Positions 50,186-62,619 of a DNA stretch of 64,000 bases are shown in pieces. The notes beneath the pieces were generated by a model. The model saw nothing but the letters and a program-made list of their open reading frames with translations, made no database searches and was not told where the DNA came from. Source of the DNA: Scatophagus argus (lineage: Eukaryota; Chordata; Actinopteri; Scatophagidae); the NCBI RefSeq assembly GCF_020382885.2, contig NC_058495.1:20938127-21002126 (forward strand), written 5' to 3'. The translations under genes and the position numbers were made by a program. Position 1 is the stretch's first letter, and the number at the start of each line of letters is the position of its first letter.

Positions 50186-52100
50186 AGACTCCGTCCGTGG
50201 CTGTTGGCAGAATCTGGAGTCTTTCAGCTCTGGCAGAGCAATCAGAGCGATCAGAGCCCTGAGAAGAGCTGGACCTACACACACACACACACAAACACAC
50301 ACGCTCACACACAGAGTACGGGTTCTCCAGTCTGAAATGTGATGCAGGTGACCTAGCACGACACTGCTCATCCCAGAGGAAGTGCGCTAAAAGGACAAAG
50401 TTGTGCTTGGCTTAATCCCAAACTGAAGCCTCACATACTGTAACTCTGCTAAGGTGATGCACGAACACAAAATGTCTGTGTGTGTGTGTTTGTGTGCGTG
50501 TGTGTTTCCACGTTCATGTGTGTTCATGTGAATGACCTGGAGCTGTCGGGCAGTATTCAGTGTCACGGCCAGGCTGCAGAACGGGACTACGGTACAACTG
50601 GCTGTGGCAGCACTTTACCCGGATGCTTCTGTGTGGAATAAAGATTGATGCAATATTTCTTCATCATTACAGCCTTACTAGAGATTCAATGCCTTCACAA
50701 CAATAGGTTTCTGAATTGTTTTTGTTTTTTTCCTTCTTCTTATCTTTTGCGCCTCATTTTTGAAGTCATTGGAAGCTATAAGCACACAGATTGCTATGTT
50801 ATGCAGATTGGAGCAATAACTCTTTCTTCCTCTATGCTTTAGACTGTAACTGAGCATCATAACCCCTGTTATTAGCAAACAAATGGTACTGCAGTATTAG
50901 ATGTCCCAAATGTCCTCTGTGAATATGAATTGTAAATATTTGACAAAATATATCAGACATGCTTTTTAAAGGCCCATTATTGCACAAAGTATGAGACCTG
51001 GTTGTATTTTTGTGTCCCATAGGTCAATACTGATTTGGTTGATTTGCTTTTTTTCTCTCTTTTTTTTTTTTGTTTGTTTTTTAAAATGTCTTTGCAAATA
51101 TTGCTGGCATGTTAGGGTTATTCTTTTAACTTGTTTGTCATTTTCTGAATGCTGTAATTTTATAATCCCCCCCCCCTCCCCCCAAAAAAGGTAATGTTTT
51201 AGCGAGGCACTTTTACTTGTGATGAGTATCTGATGAGCTGAAGGTTTAAACTTTCGCACAGTCAGACGATTTATTGGAAGGTGACAGAACTGAGCGAACT
51301 CTGTCAGGACGGTCACTCACATGAAATGGTTTTTGCTGTGTTTCGTGTGAGGTGATCTGTATGGATTTGATCTGCAGTACAGTGAAGACAGGAAGACGCA
51401 CTCCTCAGTTTACCGACAAACCTGGTCCCTGCAGTGTCCCCACCCACCACCCAGCGGCTCTGTCTGTCAAATGTATTTTTTTATTTACACCTTCTTCTTT
51501 TGACTGTTTTTCTCAACTCGCTGAATCTACCTTTTCAACATGCGCAATCCAAAGATATTTTTCCACATCTCTGTATAGTTTCTGGTGTACATTTTTTACG
51601 ATGTGTTATATTAGCCTGATGGTAAATGGGTACATATCATGGCTCTGTAAAGGCATACGATGGTCGTGTACTGTAAGCATAAAGGGCACGAGGCTCAGTT
51701 GTTCTGCAATGAGAAACCATGAGAGCAGTGCAAAGAGGACTGGAAACTCACAACTCTGCAACCGAAAGTTTTTACATCGAGGAAAAAAAGAAGAAGAAGA
51801 ACAGCATGTTTTGCTGTGAAAGAGAAAATACCAATAGAATGAAATCCACTTAAAGACATATCAATATCCCTTCTATTTTTTCAGGAAACATCATTTTGTG
51901 TCCAGATTTTGTTACTTCAGGAAAAGGGAACTTTGTAGAGTTTGAATGAAGGGCAAAAAGAGGCAAATGGTCATTTGGTTTGTTTTTGTTTTTCTTTCTT
52001 TGGAGGTAAGATAAGCTGTCATTTTACAGGATGTATATTGCAGATTTTTTTTTTCTGTTGATGTTGATATTGTTGTAAATACAAATTTCTATTTAAACAC
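50186..52100 (+). other. ncoa3: ncoa3 3' untranslated region (extent inferred)
   Basis: Non-coding and AT-rich. An AATAAA at 50637-50642 is a good early polyadenylation signal (UTR about 470 nt). The sequence continues with features of a long 3' UTR, including T-rich tracts and a C-run at 51168-51183. A further AATAAA occurs near 52588, so a longer transcript is possible. CA and GT repeats at 50277-50305 and 50476-50506 lie in the short form. Confidence 0.5.
50637..50642 (+). terminator. ncoa3: Candidate ncoa3 polyadenylation signal
   Basis: Canonical AATAAA, about 450 bases after the stop codon, followed by T-rich sequence. Confidence 0.5.
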
Positions 52101-54689
52101 TCTTGACTCTGCTTCCCTGACTCTCACTATGGTATCACCACATGCCAGGCAGTATGTTGCACTGACAAAATAATCACTTTGATCCAACAAACTGATGAGG
52201 GCTGCTGCTGCCACAGGAACTAATGAAGGTTTAATCTGTTCTTAAATTTAATATGTAAGAAAAACTGTTTGGCATGGATTTTCAATATGACAATCTGCTT
52301 GGTACTGTAACACAGAAAACCTGGATGCAGTAGCTCATAAAGTCCATACAGTTTCATCTTTTTCACTTTCACTAAAAATTAATCTTATATAAAAGTACTT
52401 GAGAAGAGATGCATTCACTGCAAGTAAAAGTCCTGTATTCTTAATACTACCTCTGTAAAAATACATGTATTATAAGAAAATACATTTCAAATATTTATAT
52501 TAAAATTACAAGACATTATTAGGTTGTTGTTGCTGATCTTCATCAGTAGTATTTTACTGTTGTATCTGGTCAAAGTGGAGCTGGTTTGAATAAATTCGTA
52601 TATAGTTGGGTCATAAGACAAACCTGAGGGGATGTGAGATGATTAATGGAGTCTGCAAGAAGGAAAAGCAAAGTTCTGCTGCACAAATTTGTATTTTGTA
52701 ACTTTTCTTTATTTTTTTCTTTGCTTTTTCTAACAAAATTTTGCATACCTAAAATTAAATGACAATTTATGATAAATGTAATGGAGTAAGAAGCACAATA
52801 TGCTTATTGGAATACATTTATAAATAAATGAAGTGCAGTTTTCTTCCATATTATCGCATTTATTATTACTCATTTATTTAAGCAGAGTTAGGTCTCATTT
52901 TAACTGCTTCATGTAGCCTACTGTATTTTTTTTAGATTATCATATGTTATTAATTAGGTATGGGATAGGATTAGGATTAGGGATTAGGGTTTCTGAAATG
53001 AAATGTACAAGTACCAAATTACAGTAATGATTTTTAATTAATTTTGAATTTTAAATAATAAGCGCGTATTTGAAGTCAGCAGAAAAAAGATGTGACAGAA
53101 GTGTTAACATCATATGAACAGATTTTTTAACTAATCCACTTTTTACCGGAAGGTGGCGCTGTTTTCCACTAATATTTTCTGCTGCATCTCAACCTTTTTA
53201 CCCTGCAGTTCCCTTCACGCTGCATGAGGGCGCTGTGTACGAGAGGGTGGAAAGAAGCTCTGATTTCTGTTTACATGACTGAGGGATTCAGATGATCACA
53301 ATAATTAAAAATAAAACCAAATAAAAATCCAAGACACGGGCCTAATTGGATTTAATGGTAATAAAATATATCGACTTATTGCGAAAACCGCAATAGTCTG
53401 GTCCTCGTTTTCTCCACAGCTCGACCACATTACGTAAGAGGGATTTGTATTGGCCGCGCACGTTTACTAGAAACGATTAGAAATCCAGAGGGAACTTATT
53501 TTTCTGTAGGAAGGACAACGTGAAACAGTTGTAGCCTATATGTTCAGCAGTTCTGTTCCTCTACTTGTGGACACTCCTCCAACAGCTCGAGCAGTGTATG
53601 TTTCTAAAAAAAAAGAAAAAAAAAAGACGAAGAAGTGTATGTATTAATAGCAAATTTATAACATACGACTGTACTGTGGGAATCTCTCCCTCCCTCCCCT
53701 CTCTCTCTCTCTGAGTGTTGGCGTGGTTCCCGGCCCATCTGCGGCCTGGCCCGTGGATTACTGTTTGTTAATGTTTCAATCAGCTGTGTGTTGAGGAATG
53801 TGGAGCTATTTAACCTGAACTTCCCCAGGTGTGCCGAGGCGCCGCTCAGTCTGGGCCCCGCCGCCCTCCCCTGCCCTTGGCACAAAGCTATCACACAAAC
53901 ACAATCACACACTGGCCACGCCGGGGCTGCAGCTGTGCGCATCGCACCGCAGGGAAATGGGAAAAACATTGCACCAGGGAGACAGAATAAATCTTATAAC
54001 GAATCGCCTCGCCAAAGCCAGTTTAACCCCTGCAGTGCCGGCAGAGACGAACACCGCTGATTTACACCAAAACACGCTGAAACACCATTTTTAAATGGAT
54101 CCTTTTTAATGTAGAGAAACAAACTTATTAAAAAAAAAAAGTTTTCTCCACCTTACGTCACTTTATTTGTGTCAAAACCATGTTGACTCTTAAATACTCT
54201 TTTTAAAAAAATGTATCCTGCTCCAGATGATTCATTTTTGAACTTTTATTTCCAACTCTGCCCACCATTTGTCAAGATCTACAGACCTGACGATTTTAAG
54301 TGAGACTTCCTCTTGTAATGTGATACCGTAATGACCCGTAGAGAGGCAAATTACCAGTTTAACTGTCTATGAGCTATTATGTTGACCACCAGCTTTGGTT
54401 TTATGTTACATGAGTGACTTAACAGCTTCTTCTAGGTGTAGCAATTTATAGTGACAACCACTTTACACTCCCCTGTGCTCCAGTCAGCAACAAGTTGCTC
54501 ACATGAAGGCTGAGCTGCTTCGCTAGTAATCACAAAGTGGAAGGCCATAACTGCCCGTATTAACCACCCAAGTGTCATTTTTTACAACTATGACTCTAGT
54601 TTTGTGTATACTAAGACTCAGAGGACACAGCACCACAGCATCATTGTTTCCCTCACACACATAAACACAAGGACAGAGAAGAGTTCGTG
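52101..54689. other. Spacer between ncoa3 and id1 ends
   Basis: No gene recognised. It contains a short TTAGGG-like stretch (52968-52990), two GGCGCT-containing sites (about 53152-53163 and 53227-53237) that loosely resemble CTCF cores, and a GC-richer segment at 53.7-54.0 kb whose open frames have no recognisable similarity. Confidence 0.5.
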
Positions 54690-55210
54690 TTCAAAAATAA
54701 TTGTCTTGTTTTAATAAAAACACCAATAAGGTACATTGTAAGAAAACAATATCTTCACATAATGTGGCATTGTAATATACAATACAGTTTGTCGCTCAGG
54801 AATCTGAGAAATGTACTTTTTTTTCTTTTACAAAATGTTGAATTCTCTATATGGTTTACACATGATACAAAGAGCGTAACAGAAACATTAGCTTTCTTTA
54901 GAAACTCTACAAGCAACAAGCGACGCTAGTTGCACTGAACTTGTCTTGGTCCCCCTGGCTAACCCAGTCTGTATCTGGACACCACCGGTCGTCTTCTCTC
55001 AGGGCCCTCTGATGAATCGAGAGCCCTGAGTGATAAGAGATCCTCACCGGCGGAAGATGTCCACACAACGTTGTTTTTCTAGCATTTGGGAGTTTGAAAC
55101 GTCCCTACACAGTTCAAGGTTTTTATTGATGTTGTCGTCACATCACGTAGCCTTGTTCGTTCTTCGCGGTGCTCGCTGTGGGGTGGATGTTGGATGCTCC
55201 ACGGGGCTCT
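54690..55210 (-). other. id1: id1 3' untranslated region (extent inferred)
   Basis: The sequence follows the id1 stop. A minus-strand ATTAAA (TTTAAT on plus at 54710-54715) would end a UTR of about 500 nt, a usual length for id1. A minus-strand AATAAA near 55123 is an alternative that would give a very short UTR. Confidence 0.5.
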
Positions 55211-55820
55211 TTAACGGCACATAATCCTGTCATCTGAGCATCCGTTCTGTTGAGAAAGAAAAGAAAACAGGGCTGATTAGTACATCTGCGTTACACAAGC
55301 ACAGCGGTGCGCAAAATGGAACTTTTACGCACGGAGGTGGTAACTTTACGCACACATAGTGACGTTCAAAAACATATGTCACGTTGGTGCATTCAACTCT
55401 GCAGGACACGCAGCTATTCTCTGATTTATTCTGCAATACTTGTGAAGAGATATTCACCTCCACTGTGATGCTGGCGAGCTCTGCGTTCAGGGTGGTCAGC
55501 GGTGTGCGGGGCACGTTGCTGTTGGACAGCTGGCGGCTCTTCTCCGGCTCGTCCAGCTCTACCTGCAGGTCCCAGATGTAGTCAATGACGTGCTGTAGGA
55601 TCTCCACTTTGCTGGCCTTCTTGTTAGTTGGCAGTGTGGGCACGAGCTCCTTCAGCTTGCTGTAGCAGCTGTTCATGTCCTGGAGGAAGACGGTCATCTG
55701 CTCGTCCAGCAGCGGGATCTTGCACTTTGAGATGGTGAGGCTCTGGTCGGACAGGCAGCGCACCATGTCCTCGCCGCCGACCTTGCTCTTCAGGGCGCAG
55801 GTAGATCCGACAACCTTCAT
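55211..55820 (-). CDS. id1: id1, inhibitor of DNA binding 1 (2 exons, 132 aa)
   Basis: HLH protein without a basic region. It pairs with E proteins and other bHLH factors, stops them binding DNA and so holds back differentiation; it acts in the nucleus. Exon 1 codes 55458-55820 (121 residues) and exon 2 codes 55211-55246 (11 residues and TAA). The start MKVVGSTCALKSKVGG is the only ATG in frame and matches fish Id1. The HLH spans about residues 45-89 (DMNSCYSKLKELVPTLP, then VEILQHVIDYIWDLQ). The C terminus NGCSDDRIMCR matches the family end. The intron between the exons (211 bp) sits at the position typical of Id genes. The HLH and C terminus rule out Id2-Id4 as a better fit. It is convergent with ncoa3. 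Confidence 0.97.
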
Positions 55821-55965
55821 GTTGATAAGAGCTGGAGGTGTAGTTTCCAAAGAAGAAGAAGGGATAAGATTAATTCAGCAACGAGACTTCTCTCTGATCC
55901 TCTTGGAGACGCTTGCAGGGCAATGTTGACAGTTCGCAACATGCACATGGGCAAACCTCCTCGCC

Positions 55966-55971
55966 TTTATA
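55966..55971 (-). promoter_or_regulatory. id1: id1 TATA box
   Basis: TATAAA on the minus strand, about 145 bases upstream of the ATG. This puts the transcription start near 55940 and the 5' UTR at about 120 nt. Id1 genes have TATA-containing, signal-inducible promoters. Confidence 0.8.
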
Positions 55972-56022
55972 GCAGAGCAGGAGCCGAGGGCGTGTCAGAG
56001 TAGTCCTGTTTGAAGACAGTAA

Positions 56023-56082
56023 ACCAATGAGGCGGCTACCTTTGTATTGAAGGGTCGGTCCACACCAGCACTCTCAGCCAAT
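56023..56082 (-). promoter_or_regulatory. id1: Pair of CCAAT boxes upstream of id1
   Basis: CCAAT on the plus strand at 56023-56027 and 56078-56082, each followed by GAG or GAGTG, 55 bases apart and about 55 and 110 bases upstream of the TATA box. The spacing fits NF-Y sites of the core promoter. Confidence 0.6.
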
Positions 56083-56919
56083 GAGTGCGCTTGCCTGGTT
56101 ATCGGGATTTACAATCTGTTTGAGGGATGGCGTTACAAATGGAAACAAATGTGTGTCTTTTATGGGTAATATGTGGGAATCCAGCTGTCGATGGCTTGGG
56201 GACTCTGCAGGTGTAGATTGCCTGGGGACAGTCAAGGGGTGGTGAATGCCTGGGTATGTGCTGTGAGAATGTGTGTGGGATGCGAAGGGATGAATAGGAT
56301 GAATGGCTAATGATAATTAGGCTGCCACAGTGCCCTAGATTTGCCTCTCACAATTATTTAATGGCCCTGCAGATGTGGATGACAATAGTATGGTAAAGTT
56401 AGACAACTGATGGTGTCTACAGAGCGGCCGAACAATTGTGGGAACAGATTCACTTTTCGATCATTAGTTCAGGATGATGAAGTTAGCGTAAACAACCCGC
56501 AAGTTTATTATGGCGGAATGCGGTCCGCTACAACAGATTGTCAGTCTGTTCGGTTTATCAGATCAGTACCATTCCAGGACTGATTGTTGGTTGTTTTAGA
56601 AAATATACTGCGCAGTCTTCCCCGCGCCACTCATGCTTGGATAAAATCTCTCTTGCCTTAAAAAAAAAACAAATCAAAGCATTCTTTATGCGCGTAAACT
56701 GCACTTTCTCGCGGCACAGACTCTCTTTTGCTGCTTCTCTCTCTCTCTCTGGCCGAGCTGAAGGGCGCCCAGTGTGAGCAGCAGCTTCACGGATTCCTTC
56801 ACATGTTTCTGCAGTGTGTGCTCAGCCTTGTGTGCACACTCAGATCGCATCGCTCTGTTCTGAATCTTCCCCCCAGATTGTCCAAACAAGCCCGAGCAGA
56901 CTGGCAGGCGCCAGCGCGG

Positions 56920-56989
56920 TGACGTCACCCATTCATCCGAGCCTTGACGCCTGTCAGCCTGGCGCCGCTCGGGCGGTCTCCATGGAGAC
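56920..56989 (-). promoter_or_regulatory. id1: Probable BMP/SMAD-responsive distal element of id1
   Basis: A 70-base cluster about 1 kb upstream of the id1 start site. It holds a perfect CRE palindrome TGACGTCA (56920-56927), GACGCC (56946-56951), TGTCAGCCTGGCGCCGC (56952-56968), with the SMAD1/5 type GGCGCC core, and a 14-base palindrome GTCTCCATGGAGAC (56976-56989) with SMAD GTCT/AGAC boxes at both ends. The mammalian ID1 BMP-responsive element, as I remember it, has GACGCC and TGTCAGGCTGGCGCCGC at a similar distance. Function is inferred by similarity. Confidence 0.75.
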
Positions 56990-58264
56990 GTCAAACAAGA
57001 GAGCTCGCACTCCTCCATTCACCTGCGTGGCGCGCGGAGTCCTGAGAACAAACCGGCTCCGGAGCTTTGTCGTCCATTTTTCACCTTAAAGCAGCGGGGC
57101 CAGATTACCGCCCCGCGCACCTGCAGAGCCGCCGCTGTCAGCCAGAGACGGAGGAGGAGGAGGAAGAGGAGGAGGAAGGCTCGGCATGATGTTGTTACCG
57201 CATTTTAACACAAAATAACCGCTGCATTCCTCCACACAGCCCACTTTGGCTACTGTATGCTCCTGTGGTTACCACGACACTTCTTTTAAAAACTCGATTT
57301 CATGCATTTTTCTTTCATTTGCAGAAATTAAATCTACCCTCTTGTCACCGATGACACTTCGTTATGTCATGTGATGAAGGCTAAATCTTTTGTTTAACTA
57401 AAACTTAAAGTAAGAGGCTTGAATTTTATTGTACTTAATTTGCTGGACTCCAGCTTTCAGAAAAATTTAAAACTATTCTAACAATCCGCTCCATTTCAAG
57501 TAGTCTTAAACTTTTGCATTCTAAAGCTTACTGAAGTAAAAGTATACTTAAGTGTTATTAGCTTAATTTAAGTGCTCATTTACACAGACAGTGGCCCCTG
57601 TCAGTGTCATATTGTTGTGTATCATGTTACTGGATCATCAATACTGATCTATTGACATGTTACATTTTCATCTGTTTAATCTCTTTTTTTTTAGTGTATA
57701 ACAATGCATTAAACTATGTAAGCAGTTAATTTTTCATGTGGGAACTCAGAACTTGTAAAGTCACAACTTTAGCAGTGAAATTTAGCAGAGTAAAAAGTGC
57801 AGCATTTCTGAAATGTAACGAAGTCGAAAGGGTAAAGTAGCAGAAAATAGAAATAACACATTTAAGTACCTCCAAACTGTACTTAAATGCATGACTTAGG
57901 TAAATATGCTGTGTTGCATTTGACCACTGTGTAATAAAATATGTTGTGCTTATAAATGAAAATAAAGCTTCTATTTGACAACAATTGTTTGGAAATGTAT
58001 TATTGTATAGAAATGTATATTTTGTTTTTCATCAAGCCTTAAGTTAATTCGCCCACTCTTGAGGGAATTAAAAACAGCTTTTTATCTCTTCAGATTTTAC
58101 TAGAAAAGCAGTTTAAAGAGCCACTGCTTATATCTGCACAGATGTTATACCAGCCCAAAGAAAGTTAAAACAAAGTTAACTACCACCGGGACTGTTTCTT
58201 CTAGCTGTTGCAGTAGCCTGTAAAAACTTTTTTAAAAACTTTCCTTTTTTTTCCTCTCCTCTCC

Positions 58265-58286
58265 TTTTTTTTTTTTTTTTTTTTTT
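58265..58286. repeat. Poly-T run (T22)
   Basis: Twenty-two uninterrupted T upstream of id1. Confidence 0.9.
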
Positions 58287-59290
58287 GCCCTCTGTCCCAG
58301 GTCGCAGCTGACAGGGCGGAGGGAGGGCCGGGTGGGCAGAACAATGGGAGTGCGGTGCAGGGATTGTGGGAGAGAATCTAGGCTGGAGCCACAGTGTCTG
58401 GAGCGCCCCTCCACTCCCCTCATCCAGCTTTTGTTCAGCTGCAAAAGCTATCAGCACTTCCTACTGACACCAACAATAACTCCACACAGCTGGGCCCTTT
58501 TTAGCCTGTTTACTGCACATCAAGGCGAAGGGGAGAGAGAGAGAGAGAGAGAGAGGGAAGACAGAGGGAAGAGGCAGAGGAGGGGAAAGAAAAGTGAAAC
58601 ATATTAGCTCCTGATTTTAACTGACAGAGTGACAGTGCCCTCTCCCAGCTCCACTTCCCCCCCTCATCGCTGACACAGAATTCATTTCCCTGTGGACTCT
58701 TTACATGTGAGCCGATTATCACTTGGTATTTTATTTCGACGACAGGCTACTGTCTGTGTCAGTGCTGTTGCAGCAATCCTGAATCAATCACACAGCAGCA
58801 GAAAGACAACACTTGTCCTCTTTTTTTTCTTTTTTTTCATTTTTTTTTTTTAACAGGACATTTTGTATCTTGGCTATATTTGTTCCAGCACACAAATCGT
58901 TTCCTAGTAGCCTTTTTTTTCCAGGATAAATTGTTCCATTTGGTGGAGGGGAAACATATTAGCTAACACGCCCTCTTTATCACTACAGCAAATAGATCAA
59001 GAAAAGCACCAACGGAAGCCACAAGGAGGAAAAGGTGGTACAGGAATTCGTTCAGAGGAAATAGGACATTCCAGCAATGCTTTCACACTTTTGCTGCTGT
59101 TATTATTGCTGTGGGAACAATAAGTAGTGCGCGTACTACTTCCTGAAACACGAAAGTGACCAAAGAATAGTTTCTTAGACAGAGGATTTTACTTCAGTAT
59201 GATTATTGAGATATGCTGTTGAAAAGAAACGTTCAGGAATTTGATTATGAGAGGAGCACACCGTGTGCAAGTTTTCAACAATTTTTATTC

Positions 59291-59320
59291 TCACACACAC
59301 GCACTCACACACACACACAG
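59291..59320. repeat. Impure (CA)n microsatellite
   Basis: CA repeat broken by G and T substitutions. Confidence 0.85.
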
Positions 59321-62300
59321 GTCATCTCCTCGCAGCTGTGGGATTAGTTTCCAATTCCCAGTCTTGCTCTTCCTGTTTGCTTGATAATGATCACACCTGT
59401 GTGCAGGTGTGTGGAGAGGCTCATATGGGACTGGGAGGGGTGAGTGTGGTGTCAGATCCTAAAAATCCTTACACACAACAGTGTCACATTTTCCAAAGCT
59501 GAGTGATGATTGACTGGTGGCACTCAGGCCTCAGTCACAGGCACATGAAGAGGAAGTTTGTGTTGAACGTGAGAGCTTGTAACTCTGTGGGACATGACGA
59601 CTGTGGGCGTGTGTGTTAATGTATGTTTTTGCCTGGATTCCTGGTGTGTCTCGGCATGGCCTGGCACCTCCTTGGGCAGCCCAACCTCTGTAATGACTGA
59701 GGACCAGCGGTTGGGACTCACTTCCTGTGGGAGTCCCAGTTCAGAGATGTGTCATCAGCAGTGCAGACCGGCTGGAGCCTCGGTGCCTGTTGGGTGTTTT
59801 TCCTGTGTGCAGGCAAGCAAACTGGGTGGGTGGATGCCCTTCCCTGAGAGCCAGGGCCAGGCCACAGGAACACTATCTCCATCTGATAGCTGGTGTGTGG
59901 AGAAGCCCCACAGAGATCCTTGAAGCCCCACAGGTGTCCTCTGCTCTGTGTCCTTGGCCCAGGGTGACTCGCGGGGACAGCTTGGTCTCTCTCTCTATCT
60001 CTTTCTCTCTCTTGTGTACATGTGTATGTGTGTGCATTCACCGGACCCAAAGCTCACCCCTCCTTCACGCCCCTGTGGCCATCTCCCTCCGCCTGGTTCC
60101 CACACACACTATCAAAGCCCTTTAATGGCTTCTAATTAGCTCCCCATCTGCTGGTGACAGCGCACTGGTGGCATGCTAAAGCACCCATTGAGAGCATAGG
60201 CATTGTGCTCTGGAATACTTTCCACTCCAGTGGCAATTGCCTGGAGAGAGAGCTTTAGTTGTGGGTGTGGGGGGGTGCTGAGGTGGGGCTGGATGGGGGG
60301 GTGTGTGAGAAGGAGGTGGGGGGGATGCTGGGTAGTGTTCTCCACAATCAGGGGCTTGGGGGAGGGCAGGGGTGGAGGGATACACAATGGGAGACAGTGT
60401 TACGGCTTGTTGCAAATCTAATAACGCCAGAGTCCCTTTTCCGTCCACTGGTCATTGGCCCCCACCCAACACCACCACCACCAGCAGCAGCAGCAACTAT
60501 TTTGCAATCCTGTCTCACCCCTCACACCTCCCACTATTTCTTTCACTTTAGCAACAGTTTGGTGCTGGGGACTGCTGGGTGAGTCAAATCTGACTCTGCT
60601 CTGAGGCCATGGCGAAACCAGCAACACAACCTGATGAGGTGCTCCATTGTCCCGAGGAGCCCCATGGCTATTGCTCCCCTCTTGGAACGAACAATAGATG
60701 CACCTCTATAGAAACTGTAAATGTAGCCTAATGAGGCCTCTTCATTAGCAGAACCTGTCTGTATGTGAATGTGGCCTGTTTGTCAGATCCCATGAGGCCT
60801 TCTCCTTTCCAGGACTTCCAGCAGGGCCCAGGTCCACTGGTAGCAGAAGGGAGGACCAGCTGTTCCCAGCTGGTAGCCAGAAGATGCCTATGGGGGACAG
60901 ACCTGATGGCTGCTGGCCAGCTGCCTCCTGCTGTAAGAGGGAGATGGAGAACAAACAAATAAATGCTTCCGTGAAACCAGTGGATCAGCTCTCAAATCGT
61001 CCTCACACTGCGTCCACCATTTGCTTGTTTGCACGGTGGACAGCAATGTGGACTGTGCGGGAGGAACTATGGATAAAAACATATAATTTAATGAATGCAT
61101 TTAGCTGAATAATAATGGGAAATCAAAAACAAATGGTGAAACGGAGAATATTAGTGTGATTTTGTCAAAACAGTAAAAGCAGAGACATGAAAAGCCACAT
61201 TTCTAGGATACTTAATAAATCCCATTAGACTCTTTCCAAATAAACAAGCAATAAACTTAGAAGCAGTAATACGCATTGGAAATGTTCTGGACAGGTCAAA
61301 ACTTTGGTGCATATATCATACTATTGTGACAGGTGAGAACAGGTGGGATAAATTTATTTCAACAAAAAAAATCAGACATTACATCTCCTCACATTAATAC
61401 AAAACAATGTGCAAAATCACGATGCTGCTTAGCCACAGTAACTCCACACCACTGGAATATACACACACGAGTCCTGAGTCAGTCAGGTAACAACCACTGC
61501 TAGTCCATGTTATGTATGTTATTTGTTGCAACAGTTTCTTGCTAACAACAACCCAAAACAAATGGAGCAGGTAAGGACAGCGATGTTGCATTGCATTATG
61601 TTTATTTAATACCCCTGTTAGCTTATTTATTTAATCTATCCCAAAAACATGACACCACATAGCAATCTAACATGTAGCTATTATCTTTTGGTGTTATGTT
61701 GGAAGCAGACATTTTGGGGTACTGTGCTCCAATCTTTAGTTGGAAGTGAAACACCGTTTGCTATGTGTTTTGTGGTGATGGGGATATCGCCTGCACCCTT
61801 AACTGTGCACGTTTGGACTTGCATGACCCAAGAGGACTTTGGAGTTGCGTTTCACCAGTAGTTTCTTGGTGATACTGACTCAAGTGACTCAAAGGACTCA
61901 GGCAATTCAAATCTGAGTATACTGAGTGAATCAAGTCTGTACATGGAACAGAATTTGGCATGACTACGCTGGAAAGCGCCCAGTTTCTCCGTTTTTAAAA
62001 GAAGGATAGACGTTTAGGTAATCACAATGGGTTTTTGTCTGGTGTGAACGAGGTATTAGAGCGTGGCTGGGAGGGAGATCTGTTTAATTAAGGGTGGGGC
62101 TGATTCCACACCCAATCATTGGATATAAAAATTTGATGGCAACAACATGACTATAATTTGTTTTTGGACCATGTGAATGATGTTTGTGGTTTGTAGATTT
62201 CCTTGTGTTTGATTTTTTTTCCTCTTGTTCTCGATGCTCTGTGTTTTGTGTTGGTTGTTCTGCTAGATTTCAGTTTTTGTAGCTATTTTTTGTGGCTAAT

Positions 62301-62538
62301 CTCTGTTCTCCCATCAACACACATTTTAGACATATTACATGTCATTTATGTAATTGTAATTATAAAAACTGTTCTCAGTATAAGTGTCTGAGCAAAAAGC
62401 ACAGAGGATTATCTTGCCCTAAAGAAGAGACGACATGTTAACTTAAACACATTTAATTACAGGAACTCATTCTGGTGTTTTTAAGAATCCATGGCAACTG
62501 AATGCGGTGCTTTGAAATGACCCCTATGTAAGGCCACG

Positions 62539-62619
62539 TATGTGTGTGTGTGTGTGTGTGTCAGTGTGCATATGAGACGAATGGTCCGTCATCTAACCTC
62601 TCTCTCTCTCCATCCCACA

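Noticed and set aside
52968..52990. Telomere-like TTAGGG stretch
   Set aside because: Only two or three imperfect units (GGATTAGGGATTAGGG); too short to be an interstitial telomere of note.
55821..55850. Upstream extension of id1 by ten codons
   Set aside because: The extension begins with TTG, not ATG. Fish Id1 proteins begin at MKVVGST, so the ATG at 55820 was used.
59594..60125. Overlapping open frames of 109 and 132 codons right of id1
   Set aside because: Low-complexity Cys, Ser and Pro composition, no domain, no splice-linked partner exons.
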